Source of the DNA: Hormiphora californensis
Lineage: Eukaryota; Ctenophora; Tentaculata; Cydippida; Pleurobrachiidae
Direction of reading: 5' to 3'
Assembly (NCBI GenBank): GCA_020137815.1
Contig: CM035350.1
Coordinates: forward strand, 5,546,680-5,610,679
DNA: 64,000 nucleotides
Below the pieces are notes generated by a model. The model searched no databases. It was not told the DNA's origin and was given only the letters and a program-made list of their open reading frames with translations. Of this stretch, positions 31,740-44,769 are shown piece by piece. Numbering within the stretch: position 1 is the first letter of the stretch; each line of letters starts with the position of its first letter. The position numbers were made by a program, and so were the translations under genes.

Positions 31740-32140
31740 CCCTTTGGCAGGGGAGAAGAAGCCCGACCGGAAAGGGGCCCCTTTTTAAGGGACCCTTTAA
31801 GGCCCCTTTTAGGGCCCCTTTAAAGGGGACCCAAAGAAATTTAAGGGCCCCTTTAAAGGGGGCCCTTTAATTTGGGGAAACCCTTTTAAAGGGCCCCTGG
31901 GAAATTAGGGCCCCTTTTAATGAGGTAGAACAAAATCGTGGCAGTCCCCTCGTATCATTTTACATTTTTAAGGGGTTTCCACTGCTAAGGAGGTTCCCAC
32001 CGAATCTTGAGCGTGAGCAGTACCGGGGAAACCCGGTTTTCCCCTTTAAATTTTCTGGGGGCCCTTTAAAAGGGTCCCTTAACTTCTGGGGGCCCCCTTA
32101 AAAGGGCCCCAAAAAGGGCCCCTTTAAAAGGGGGCCCTTA
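31740..32140. repeat. GGGCCCCTTTAAAAGGGGCCC palindrome-rich tract (two clusters)
   Basis: Repeated CCTTTAAAGGGGCCC-type units; the palindromic core makes both strands look alike. Two clusters flank more normal sequence at about 31925-32040. Confidence 0.65.
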
Positions 32141-32869
32141 ACCGGTCGGGTTTCTTTCCCCCTGCCAGCACCTTTGGTTTTTGCACGGCTCATTGCTAAC
32201 CCCGGGGATTCCCCCGGGCGGGGAAAAAAGGGTCAGGGGCCAATAGCTTTTATTTTGGAGAAATTTGACCCGTGAATATCACGTGTATGCGTTTTTACCT
32301 CCCCGGGGTAAAAAATTAGGAGCGACAAGAACTGGGCCAGACCTTTGGCCTAAAAGATCAAACGCGTTTCATTTTTGATCATCTCCCCCGGCTCCCCCTT
32401 TCCGAACAAAAAATTGAAAAGAAAATAAACCCCTTTGTTTTGGGGGAAAAACACGGCCCCTGACTCTGAGCAACAATAGAAGTTAATGATTTTAACTTTC
32501 TTTTAAATGGGGGCCCTCCCCCCGGGGGGCCACCCGAAAAACCAAAACCCCCTTTTCCCAAAGAGCAAGCAGTTTTATGTTTAACAAAAACAAAAACCCC
32601 ATTTAGGGGGATCGAGTGGTTAAAAAATACGTAACACAAAATCTTATGGAAAAAACAAAGTACAAGTGGCCCCACTCCCAAAAGAGTACAAAAGGGAGGG
32701 GGAAAATGGGTCGTTTAAGCGGATCTCACTTTCAGCTTAGGGTTAAGGTATCCCCTTTTTCCCCCTCTATCAAAATTTTGGAGATGTCGCGTCGTGAGGG
32801 GCCGTTCGTTCAGCGCTAAACGACAGCCTGCCCCTTTCTTTAAAACCTTCATTTTTTGGTAATGGGGGC

Positions 32870-33290
32870 CCCTAACCGCCCGGGAGGGGTTTTAAAGGGC
32901 CTTTTGTTTGGGGTCGGGGTTGGGTTAAAAATTGGGGTAAGGGTTAGGTTTTAAAGCTCTCTTTTCCCGGGCCTGAGGGCCGAGGTTAAATCAAAAAGCC
33001 CTTATTTGAGGCGCCCCCAAACCCGGTGCCTATGATATAACCGTGCGGGGCAATAAATCCCCCCCCCCCCCCAAGTCTACCAATTCCAGTATTGGGGAGC
33101 GCAAAAATTAGGTATAGTAACCTATGAGACTAAAAAATAATTTGCCCAAAAATTTCAGCCCTCTAGTTTAAAAAATCTTTTTTTTAACGGAATGAACCTT
33201 TTAAACCCTTACAGAAAAAAAAATTTTTCCCGGCCCAAAAATTTTTCCCAAAAATGTTTGGCTATCAAATTGTTTTCCCCAATATGCCCC
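32870..33290 (+). mobile_element. Damaged copy of the PRKDC-intron repeat
   Basis: 32925-32955 (GGGGTCGGGGTTGGGTT ... TAAGGGTTAGGTTTT) parallels 13980-14015, ATATAACCGTGCGGGGC near 33030 parallels the transposon tip ATATACCGCGCGGCCC, and TTTCAGCCCTCT, GGAATGAAC and TGTTTGGCTATC near 33155-33265 follow in the order of the reverse strand of 18180-18310. This shared order shows a real element underneath the errors. Confidence 0.7.
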
Positions 33291-35279
33291 AAGATCAGTT
33301 AAATTTGGGGACAACCACAGAGCCCCGGGGTTTTTTTCTGAAAGTTAGTCAGGTCCTGGGGATCCTGTTTAATGGGTTGAGTGCCCCGTTTTGCGAATTT
33401 GGAATAAAAAGGAAAAATGTTTTCCGAAAAAAAAAATAAATTTTGGGAGTTAAGGTCGGGAAATTTTGGGGTCAAGTTTTTTATTTGTCTCATAGATTTT
33501 ACTTTCCCAAAAATTTTACGCTCCCACGAATCGGGAACATGGTGGGACTTGGGGGGGGGGGGCATTTTTATTGCCCCATACCAAACTGTTCTATTTTGGT
33601 TGTTTCCCCTGTTTTTTTCTTAGAAAAAAAGTTTTCTCATTTAAAAGTTTTTGAAAAAAAGGGGTTTAATAACCGATAGTAACTTTGTTATGTATTGATT
33701 GGGGGTTTCTTAGAACAAAGTTTTTTTTTAAAAAGTTTCTAGAAATTGCCCCTTTTTTTTAAAAATGAAGTTTTTCAATTTTGGCGATTTTGGTTTTTTT
33801 CCCCCAAATTTGATGGGAAAAAAAGCCCTACAAGAGGGGCTGTCTGGTTAATTTTCAAAAAGAGTAAAAGGTTTTTTTTTGGAAGTACTTTTATTTTAAA
33901 AAACTGCAGAAAGTGAAGCAAATGGCAATTGTTTCCCGCTAATAAATTCGGAAAAAAATACGCTTCGTAAACTTTTTTACCATAGAAGTAATTTAAACCC
34001 CAGAAAAAATTTTCTTCAGTTTTTTTCTTTTATTTAAAAAAAACTAAATTTAAATACTTCAATTTAGCTGCCCGATTTTGTTTTAAGTATTTGGCCACTT
34101 TAGAAAAAATACTTCACTTCATTTTCTTTTAATTTGAAAATGCCTTTTTATAAAAACGTTTGGGAGATTTGTTTGAATATTTTTAAATCAGAAGATACTT
34201 CACCCCCCTTATTTTCTCCAATTTTTAAAAAAACTTTTAAATCTTGGGTGGGAAATTTAAAAAGCTTTTTGTCGCATCCGAAAAAACTTCCCAAACTAAG
34301 AATACTTTTTTTTTTAAATTTTTAAAAATTTGCCATTTATAACACCCCGTCCGGCCCAAAAAGAAAAGGGAAAATTCCAAGATTTGTTTGGGTGCAGATC
34401 ATCAAAGGGTGAAAGGGCGCCCGGGGGGCGTCCCCTTTTAAAAAAATATTCTATTCTGAGAATTTAATTATCGTTACATTTTCGAATTACTCATCCCACC
34501 GTCCCCAAAAACGTCACTCCAATCTCTTCTTTTGAACTTGAACCCCACATTCAAAGGTTAACATTATGTTCCAGTACCGGACTGTCGTAAAGAACAACAC
34601 AACCAGTTGTTAGGGAACTCAACAAGTGGAGAGCGAAGGGCCCGGGGGCCCGGGGGGATCATGATTCTGGGGGTTATCTCTTTTAAGAAATTTACTTTTG
34701 GGCCCAAAAAGAGAGGACAACCCCAAAAAGTGTTTTCAAACCCCTGACCTTTATGGTTTTTTAAGTGATTTTCCCTAGCGTTTTTGGTTTCAAAATTTAA
34801 ACATTCCGAAAGGGTAGGGGGCCCGCTCAGCCTGGTTTGAAAAAATCAAACCCTTTTTGGAGTTAAAATAGTGTAACGGGGCCCTCCGGGGTGTTAGGGA
34901 TCATGCTGCAGCGGTACAAAGTTTTTTTGTCATCTCAGACCTTTTTGGGTTTTAAAAAATAAAAAATATTTGGGTAACCATTTCCCCCACCACCCGAGCT
35001 GCTGCTTTTGTTTTGCCACCATGGGGAAAATTTAATTATACCGTTTCGGGTTTTTTCCTCCATTGCAATTTTCAAAAACCTTTTTTTTTATGATAATAAT
35101 TATTGTTATCAGGAAAGGGGGTTTAAAAACACGTTACCCTGTTTTTGATGAAAATTTGGAGCCAAAGGGGTTTAATTTTTCTTTTTGATAGGGCTATGAC
35201 ATGACTATGAAATTACTATGGTACTTTTCCTCCCCTTAACCCAGTCCCCCTTGTATCCCAAACAATCCTCCAGCTGACA

Positions 35280-37015
35280 TCAATGTCAGGGACTATCAGG
35301 AGGGCCCGGAAACCCCGGGGGAAAGGGGGTGACCTAGGGGAAAGGGGGGGAGTTAAAGGGGGCAGGATGAACCCGGGGAAAGGGGGGGGTTTAGGAGGCA
35401 GGAAAACCTGGGGAAGGGGGTTAGTTAGGAGGGAGGGTAAAACCCAGGGAAGGGGGGGGGGGAAATTAAAAGGGGCAGGAGACCTGGGAAGGGGGGGTGA
35501 GTTAGGAAAGGGAGGGGTAAACCTAGGGGGGGGGGTGAGTTAGTTGGGGGAGGTTACCTAGGGAGGGGGTGAGTTAGGGTCCAGGAAACCCAGGGGGGGG
35601 GTGAGTTAGAGGCAGGGTGAACCCGGGGAAGGGGGTGAGTTAGGGGGCAGGGTAAAAAATAAGGGGAAGGGGGGGGGGGTGATTTGGGGGGGGAGGAGGG
35701 AAACCCGGGGAAGGGGGGGGAGTTTGGGGTCAGGATAACCTGGGGAAAGGGGGGGGGGAGTTACGAGGCAGGGTGACCTGGGGAAAGGGGGGGAGTTGGA
35801 GGCAAAGGGTTACCCGGGGAAGGGGGGGGTGAGTTTGGAGGCAGGAAAACCTGGGGAAAGGGGGGGGAAATTAGGGGTCAGGATAAAACCCGGGGAAGGG
35901 GGTTTATTTTAGGGGTGGCCCGGGTGCCTGGGGAAAGGGGGGTTAGTTGGAGGCAGGATGACCTAGGGAAGGGGGGGAGTTAAAGGGGTTTAGATGAAAC
36001 CCAGGGGAAAGGGGGGGGGGGTTTTGGGGGCAGGGTGACCTGGGAAGGGGGGGGAGTTAGGGGGGCCGGGGGACCGGGGAAAAGGGGGGGAGTTAGGAGG
36101 CAGGAGGGCCTGGGGGAAAGGGGGGGGGGGGGTTTTGGAGGCAGGGGTAACCCAAAAGGGAAGGGGGTTAAACCCCTTTGGGGGTAGGGGGGGTTGGGAC
36201 GGGGGGTGAGTTAAGGGGGCAAAGGGTGACCTGGGGGAAAGGGGTTTGGGTTTTGGGTTTAGGATCCTAGGGGAAGGGGGGGTTTGGGTTTGGAGGGCCC
36301 GGATAAAACCCAGGGAAGGGGGGGAGTTAGGGGCCCATGAACCCGGGGAAGGGGGGGGGGTTAGGGGGCCCGGATAACCTGGGAAGGGAGGGGGGGGGTT
36401 AGGAGGGAGGATACCTAGGGAAGGGGGGGAGTTAGGGGTCAGGGGTAACCTAGGGAAGGGGGGTGATTGGGGCAAGGGGGTGAATGGGGAAGGGGGTGGT
36501 TAGGGGGGGCAGGAAAACCCAAGGAAGGGGGGGGGTGAGTAAGGGGGGCAGGATTAAACCCGGGGGAAGGGGGGGGGGAGTTAGGGGTCAGGGTAAAATT
36601 GGGGGGAAAGGGGGGGGAGTTTCGAGGGGAGGGTTACCTGGGGAAAGGGGGGGAGTTAGGGGGGCAGGGGACCCCCGGGGGAAGGGGGGGAGTTAGGGGG
36701 CAGGATGACCGGGGAAGGGGGGTTTAGTTTTGGGGGCAGGATAACCCCGGGGAAGGGGGGGGGGTTAGGAAAGGGAGGATGGGCCCCGGGGAAAGGGGGG
36801 GGGGTTAGGAGGCCCGGGGTGACCTAGGGAAGGGGGGTGAGTTAGGGGGAGGTGACCCCCAGGAAGGGGGGGGGGGGAGTTAGGACCGGAAAAGGGTGAC
36901 CTGGGGAAAAGGGGGGGAGGGTTTGGGGCCGGTGACCCCTGGGGAAAAAAAATTGGTGAGTTAGGAGGAAAAGGAAAGACCTGGGGAAGGGGGGGGGGGA
37001 GTGAGGGGGCCTGTC
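35280..37015 (+). repeat. G-rich minisatellite, ~35-45-bp unit, about 1.7 kb
   Basis: About forty units of the form GGGGAAGGGGGGTGAGTTAG then GGGGCAGGATGACCT. The unit length drifts because of homopolymer errors. Both strands give open frames (Gly/Lys-rich or Pro-rich), which are artefacts of the repeat. Confidence 0.85.
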
Positions 37016-38624
37016 ACCTTTATCCCTTTTTCACCCCTGTCACCTTTTCTCCAATTTTAACCCCGGGAAATTTTCCCCCCTTGACCCTGTCATTTGCCTC
37101 CCACTGCTCCCATGTCCCTGGGCCCATCACCCTCACGGGAATTTTTAATGGGGTTTTAAAAAAATTAAAAAAACGGATACAAACATCCAAAAATTAACAA
37201 AAAATAAATTTTAAACTAACGTTTTGGGGGTTACATTCCCCCCACCCTAGAAAATACTCCTCTTCGGGAAAAACCCCCAATGGGGACAATCTCCACTCCC
37301 CTTCCCTTCATCGATAATCTCTCTGTCAGACCCTTTCTCATCTCTCAGCAACCGACCGGCCCAAAAAAACAAACCCCAAACCGGGGCTCATTTTCAGGGC
37401 ACGTGGGCTGGTTTTTCAGCCAACGATTGTTAAAACTTAATGAACCCGGCCTGTGTGTCGTCTTTTGGTTGTCCGTGATCGTTTTTATGTCTGGGGATCT
37501 GTTTTTATGTCTTTTCATATTTTTTTGAACCGGGCCTGTGGGGAGAGGGCGGAAAAAAAATTTGAATCTCCAAAAATTTCCCTGTTTACTCTGATTTACC
37601 AAACCCAAATAACCAAATTTTAAAGTATTTACTCGTACCGGAAAAAATTAAAATTTTTTCCCCGATTTTACTGCGGTTCGTCCTTTGGGTTTTGGGGTTT
37701 TTATAGCGTTTTCTGTTTTCCCCTCAATTTATCAGGGACCATGATTTTAACCTTCCGCCCGAAGGGGGGGCGGCCCACTTTTATGCGGGGGAGGCTGTGC
37801 AGGCCCTGCATTTAATTTTTGGCCGGGTTTTCTTGCGGGCTGTTTTTCGCAACGCTGCCTTTGGGGTTAAATTTTAAACTAAACAAAATTCTAACACATT
37901 TTTTACTTTCCCCGGGTGTTTGAAAAGTTCCTTCCTTTGGAATTTTTAAAAAATTGGGGGAAATTCCTTTTTTTGCAAACCTTTTTTCCAAAAGTTCTTT
38001 TAAATTTTAAAAAAAGTTTGAAAAATTTTTTTAAATTAATTTTCTGAATTTTTAAAATTCCAATTTTTTTTACTTTTAGGGCTTTTGTTCCATTTTGAGA
38101 AGTATTTTTTGGTTTAAGTAATTAAATGAAGTATTTCAAAAGGAAAAATTTTTTGCTTTTGTTGCATATGATGAACTTTTTTTAAAAAGTAAATTTTAAA
38201 AAAGTAACCAAAAAAATTAAGGGTTTAATTTTATGCCCGCAACAAATTTAAAATTTTATATAGTGAAAATTAACCGAGAACCTTTAATTTTGTGGTGGAA
38301 TTAAATTTTTGGACAAATTTTTGGTTCTTGAAAATTTTTGAAAACCCCCCAAAATTTTAAAAGGGTTTTCCTTTGGTTTTTCATTTTAAAAAAAACGTTT
38401 GGGGTTATTTGGGTTTATTAAAAAATTTTTATTTGGGAAAACCCTTACCTTTTAAACATTTCTCGAAAATTAAAAAATTCAAAACCATTTTTAAAAAAAG
38501 GGGGAAAAAAAAAGGAGGTTGTTTGTTTTTTTTAGCGGAAATTTTAAGGAAAAAAAGGGGGTCCTAGCGGGGAATTCTTAGAAAAAAATTTTAAAAAACC
38601 CGGAAAAGGGAATTTTTAGGCCCA

Positions 38625-38815
38625 ATTTTTGGGGGGGGGGGGGGGGGGAAGGCGGAAACGAACCAAAAGCCGGGCAAAATAGCGGCCCGGGGTTTTTTAC
38701 GAAAAAAAGGGGGGGGGGGGTTTTTATGGGGCCCCAAGGTTTTTTTTTGGGGGGGGTTTGGGGGGGGGGGGGGGGGGTGGGGGGGGGGGGAGGGGGGGTG
38801 GGGGGGGGGGGGGTT
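38625..38815 (+). repeat. Poly-G tracts
   Basis: Several runs of 8 to 18 G separated by one or two other bases within the distorted block; likely a base-calling artefact on a G-rich or low-complexity template. Confidence 0.6.
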
Positions 38816-41800
38816 ATAAACTTCCCCGGGGGAAAAAAAAAAGGAAAAGAAAAAAACTTAATGGCCCTAAAACGGGGAAAAGGGGGCTTAAAAATTTAAC
38901 CGAATTTGGGGTTGTTTGGACACAATGGATTAAACCCCAAAAATTTTAAAACCCTTTTAATTTTAATTGGGAAAATTTTGGGTTTTAAGATCCCCGGGTT
39001 TTGGAAAAAAAAAAAAACCGGGAAAGGGCCCCCCTTGCCTACCCAAAAAGGTTGGGTTCCCTTTAATTAAATTTCTTTTGGGTGTAAAATTTTTTCAATA
39101 TTCCAAAGCCCAACAAGATTTCAAAAATTGGGGTTTAAAAAGGGGGCCGGGGGGGGAAAATTAAAGATTTAAAGGGCCCCTCCCATTGGGCCCACCTTTT
39201 TTTTGGGCATGGAGACTCCCGCCACTCGTCCTGACCCCCTGTGGGCATAATACACTTAACCCCATTTAATTATTCGTTTTAATTTTCTTTAATTTTTAAA
39301 TATGCTATTATTTGGTGGGTTTAAAAGGGTTGGTTTGGGGAACCAAATTGGAAAAAACCCCGGGGTTATTTTAAAATTTTTTAACCCCCAAAAAACATTT
39401 TTGGGTCCCAAAAATTTTTTCCAAATGGGCAAAGAGGGGGGATTTTTTAAAATTTTCAATTACTCCACATGAAAATTATTTAGGAAAAATTCCCTAACCC
39501 TTTACACTGTTTCCCCCCCATACCCGTGGAAGGGCCCCGTATGGGAGAAAAAAAATCCCCTTCCCCCTAAAAAATGGGGCCCCAATTTAAAAGCCAAAAG
39601 CTTTTCCTTTATACAATGGGTTTTTTCGTTTTTATGAAACCCCTTAGTTTTTTTAAATAAAATTAAAAAAAGCTCAAAAGGGGATCATTTGAAATTTTTG
39701 GTGCCCGGGAAACCGCCAAAATTTCCATTTTTAGCTGTTAAAATTATTTCTTTAAAATTTTGCGGGGTTTGGGATCCCAAAGGGCCCGGAAAAGGTTAAA
39801 AATTTTAAAAAAAAGGGGTCAAAAATCGCCCTTTTGGAAAAATTAAAAAAAGGAAAAAAATTTTCCTTTCAAAATTTCCAAAAAAGTGTTTCCCCGGTTT
39901 AAAAAAATTTAAACTGCGGGAAAGTTTTTTAAAAGTAGCTGTTACCACCTTTTAAAATAACCAATTTAAAAATTTTTCCCGCAAAAGCTTTCCTTGCCAA
40001 TGGGGTTTAAAAATTTCCTACCATTTTCCGAAAGGGTTTCCTTTTTTTTTTAAATTAATTAGGAAATCTTTTAAAACCTCCCTTTCCTTGTTCCCAAAAA
40101 TTTTTGGGGATTTTTTCCTTGATTTGTCCCCAAAAAGTTTTCCTTTTTCATTAAATTTCCTAAAAATTTTTCCCATTTTTTCAAAAAAGGTTTCTGGGGG
40201 GTTTTTTTTTTTGTTTTTTTCTCTCTTTCCCGGATCCCGGGAAAAACGGCCGGAAGGTTAAAAAACAGCTTAAAATTTCCCCAAAATTTTCAAATTACTT
40301 TTCCTATTTTAAAACCAAAAAAAAGAAAATTATCATTTAAATTTTCTTTTTTCATATTTTAAAATTTACTTTATAGTGTTTCCCCTTTTCTACATAATTT
40401 TTAAAATTAAAAAAAACGTTTGAAATTTAAAAAAGTATTCCTTTTTGAAAATTTTCTAAATTTTTGCAAAACCATATTGTCAATTTTCCTACCTTTTTAC
40501 TTTTAACGCCCTTTTCCCTTTGGGGAAACCCCTTGGGAAAAACCTTTTTGGAACCTAAATTTCTTTTTTAAATTTTTTGAACCAATTACTCCCAACGGGA
40601 ACAAAGTTTTTATCCTTTAAACCATTTTTAAAAGCCCTATTTTTGGGGAAGTTCCAATCTCATAAAAATTTTTTAAATTAAATTTCTTCCAAAATTCCCT
40701 CCCCAGTTGGGGTTTCCTTTTTAAAAAAGGGAAATTTCTTCTCAAAATTTTGGGGTTTTGGGGGAAACTGTTTTTTTTTCCAAATTCCGAAACTTTTGCT
40801 TGTTTTTTTTCAACAAGCCCTTGAAAAAATTTTAAAAACCTTTAAAAAGGATCAGGAAAATCCCCTTTAATTTCCTTTTTCCCCAAATTTTCCACCTTTC
40901 TTCCAAAAATCTTTGTTCTTTATTTCCCTTTTTTTAAAAAAAATTTTTGGGGGCCTTTTTTTTGGAAACCCCTTTTCCTTTTTTTTTCCATTATTTATTT
41001 TAGGTGGTTTTAACCGTTGGGTTCCCCCCTTTTTTCCTGTTTTTTTGATGTTGGGAAAAAAGAAAAACACGGAAAATTTATAATAAAACGCCTTGGCTAA
41101 ATTTTTATCGAAATCTCAAAAACCCATAAATTTAAGGGAAAAAATTGGTTCCTTTTAAGCTCCTTTTCCACCAGTAGGGGTTTAAAAAGTTCCCCTTAAG
41201 CCCCAATTTGGACAAATTTTTCTCTTTCCGGGAACCCCCCTTTTGGGGGGTTGATATTTTTACCAACTATATTTTGGTTGCCCCCAATTCCCCGGAAACA
41301 CTTAAGGGTTCCCCCCTTTATCCCTTAATTTTGAGGGGTTAAATTTGAAAATTTCCGCCTTTTGGGCCCCCCTTTAATCCTTCCCGAAACAATTTTTGGC
41401 CCCCTTTAAAATCTTTTGGGGGTTCCCCAAAAAAAAAATTTAAAAATAACCCCCGAAGGGGTTTATTTCCAATTTGGGAATAAACTTTTTCCAGAATTAA
41501 ATTGGGGGAAATTTCCTTTCCGGGTAGAATTGTGAAAAAATTTTAGAATCAGGCTATTTCTTCTTTTTTCATTCAAAACGTAACTTTCAGGAAAAAATGA
41601 ATGAAACATGGTTGGAAAAAAGGTGGGGTCAATGGAAAACCCCCCCGGCCTTTTTAAAACTTCCCTGGTTCTTCCAAAATCCGATTTCCCTTTCCCCTTT
41701 TCCAAAGGGGTCCTTTTTGTTCCTTTTTTCTTTTAAAAAATTGGGTTTTAAAAAGGTTTTTCTTTCCCAATTAAAAACCCTTTTATTCCCCTTTGGGGTT

Positions 41801-43186
41801 TTTAAAATTTCAATTTTTTTCCAGGGCCAACCCTTAAAGTGGTTTTGGGAACCAAAAAGGGCCGGAGGGGGGTTTAAAAACCAAAAAACAACAATAACAT
41901 TTTGGAAAAATATACTGGGGGAAAACCCCGGGAAAATATTTGTGTGGAACCGCCTGGGCCCCTTTTTAAAAAACCCCTTACGGGTTTTGACTAGGAAAAC
42001 TTTGGAAAAAAAAATTTTTAAAATTCCCAATAATTTCAAGGAAAATCAAAGGGTGGGGAAAAGGGTTTTAAAAAACCCCCTTAAAACAAGGCAAACAATT
42101 TTTTGGAATCAATTTGGCCCCCCTTTTTGGGTGGACAACGGTAAACCAAATTTTTACTTTACGGGTTGGCCCTTGGGCCCTGGGAATAATTTTCCAACCC
42201 CGGAAACCCCTGCCCCGGAAATCCTTGCCGCGAAAATTTTAAAACCATTTTAAAATTTTTGGGTCGGTAATTAAACCAATAAAAGAATGGGTTTTCGGGG
42301 TTCGCCCCTAAACCCTTTTGCAAAATAATTTTTTGGAAACAAAAAATTTTTTTTTGGGCCCTTTCCAAAAAACCCCCCAAAAAATTTAAAGAAGGGCCCC
42401 CTTGGGGCCATTCCCCTTTCCAAGTGAAAGGCAAATTACTTTCTAATCCACGATACTTATGGGGCCAAAAGGACACGAAAAACATAAAACCAAAGGAAAA
42501 ATTTTAAAAAATTTCGGAACCTTTACTCAGGATTTTCAGGGGACGTTTTTCCCCCCTCAAAAAAAAACCCTTTTACAAAAAAAGTTACTAAAAAGGAAAA
42601 AACGTTTTTATTATGAATTTCCCTTTTGGAAATTAAAATTCCCGGAAAAGTGTCCACGGGCAATTTTCCTACACTTTAAAAAATTCCTTAAAAGATAGGA
42701 CCAAATCCCCCCCCAGGAATGAGCAAACCGGGGGGGTCAAACCTTGAAAATTAAAAAACAAAATGTTTTTTTTTCCCGAATTAACCCCAAAATTTTCCGG
42801 ATATAAGAAGTTGAACCAAAAACCCTAACTGGTTTTTAAGGGCCAAAAACCCTATGAGGGGTGAAATTTTTTTAAAATTCCCAACAAAAGTATCACCCCA
42901 AAAAATTCCGGGGGGGGGGGGGGGGTTAGGCAACCCCAAAAAATCCCCTTGTAAAATCTATTTGTTCAAGGTTTTAAAAACCCGATCCCACATGGTTATT
43001 TCTCCCTTTCCTTTTTTCCCCCCTTCTTGCTCCAAAACGCACCCCCCAACCCGTAAAAGGGCCCATTTTGAAACAAATTTTCCCCAGCCAAAAAACCCCG
43101 GGTTGATCTGGGGGGGGGGGCCGGATTTTAATAATTTTTGAAACAAGAAAAGGGTGGTTGTCGACAATGTTTTTGGGGAAAGGGGT

Positions 43187-43476
<290 letters not shown>

Positions 43477-43680
43477 AAATAAAGCTTCCCCCCCTTTTTT
43501 GGTTGGACCCCCCCGGAGAAACCCAAAAAGAAAACCCCCCCCCCCTTTCCCCTTAAAAACCCCCCAATCCGGAAAAGGAAAGCCCCCAAACCCATCTGGA
43601 AAAACGGGGGAAAGGGCCTTTTTTTTAAAAAGGGGTTTTTCAAAAATAATTGGACTGGTGCAAATATGCCAGAAAACATA

Positions 43681-44309
43681 ACAGCAAAGGTAACGAGACT
43701 TTCAAATTAAACTTTCCAGATTCCTTGATCTCAGATTTTCAGGGGCAAGCTTTTGTCCTTACTCCTTTCCTCAGAAAAAAATACCCATTTTTGGACTAAA
43801 TAAAAGTACATAAAGGAAAAACTACCGTTTAGTATTATAGTAGTAGGTATTCCTTTGTGTAACTAGCTCTCCGACGCCTGTCGCGATCGAGCACTCTTCC
43901 GCCATGACGGAATTCTACTAAATAAAAGTACACATATAAAAGAGTATGGCCCGGAAATCCCCCCCCCCCCCATGGAGTTGAGTCTTAAACTTTTTCTGGT
44001 GACTCAATGGACCTTCGTAGAGCGCAATGAAAACAAAATGTGTATAAAAATTGCATTGATCGATCCACATAGTGCACCGGCTGGCGATTAAGAATGTTCG
44101 ATCGCGATACGCTCTAGTGATCATGGTACCACAGGAGGCAAAGGCTCTATATGAGGTGTGAATATGAGATTCCCATACAAAAGCTATCACACAACTTCGG
44201 GGGGGGGGGGGGGGGGGTCCATGGCACCCAGTCAATCAAATCTTCCGTAATTATGCTAGTCTGTGTGGTGCAATATAATGCAGAGCTAGAGTCTGCTCAT
44301 CATGATAAC

Positions 44310-44312
<3 letters not shown>
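43681..44312. other. Clean unique sequence, no gene recognised
   Basis: Sequence texture returns to normal. There are two runs of C or G (near 43960 and 44200) and no coding pattern I can support. Confidence 0.5.

Positions 44313-44358
<46 letters not shown>
44313..44358 (+). repeat. CT microsatellite at the 3' end of the R4-like element
   Basis: About 23 CT units directly abutting the retrotransposon 3' end (CGGTCCAC). On the element's strand this is a GA tail or a GA target. The truncated copy at 2985 has the same arrangement. Confidence 0.9.
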
Positions 44359-44361
<3 letters not shown>

Positions 44362-44769
44362 CCACAACACGCACCACTCCCACATGGGGCCGTAAGGTCC
44401 CATGTGGAAACAGGGTTGAATCCCCCGAGCCCGGATCCTGTTGGATCTGAGGGCCCGGAGGGCCTGCGGAGTAAAGGTAGGTAGAACAATGTACATAAGG
44501 GTAGGTTGAACAATGTACATATGGGTTAAAGTAGGAGAAAATATATAAAGGGAATTAAAGCTCATGGTGACGGAGCAAAAGACCTCCTAAACTATCTGGA
44601 AAGAAGCCCAACCATCTGGAACGGAGTCTAAGAAGGGTCAACTTATCAGGAACAGGAGAAGCAAAACGTCTGAATCTAGGGGAACCTAGTGGCAAGCAGG
44701 AACGGGTAGAAAGGTATAAATATAAATTAATTAATTACAATTACAGGGGGAGACATCTCAGGAGGTATA

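Noticed and set aside
35990-36475. 161-codon proline-rich frame opposite the G-rich minisatellite
   Set aside because: Direct translation of the repeat unit.
23700-43100. Many 60-220-codon open frames in the distorted block, including a 218-codon one at 41597
   Set aside because: F/K/G/P-rich nonsense from stretched homopolymers; no motif, no splice structure, opposite-strand frames are equally long.
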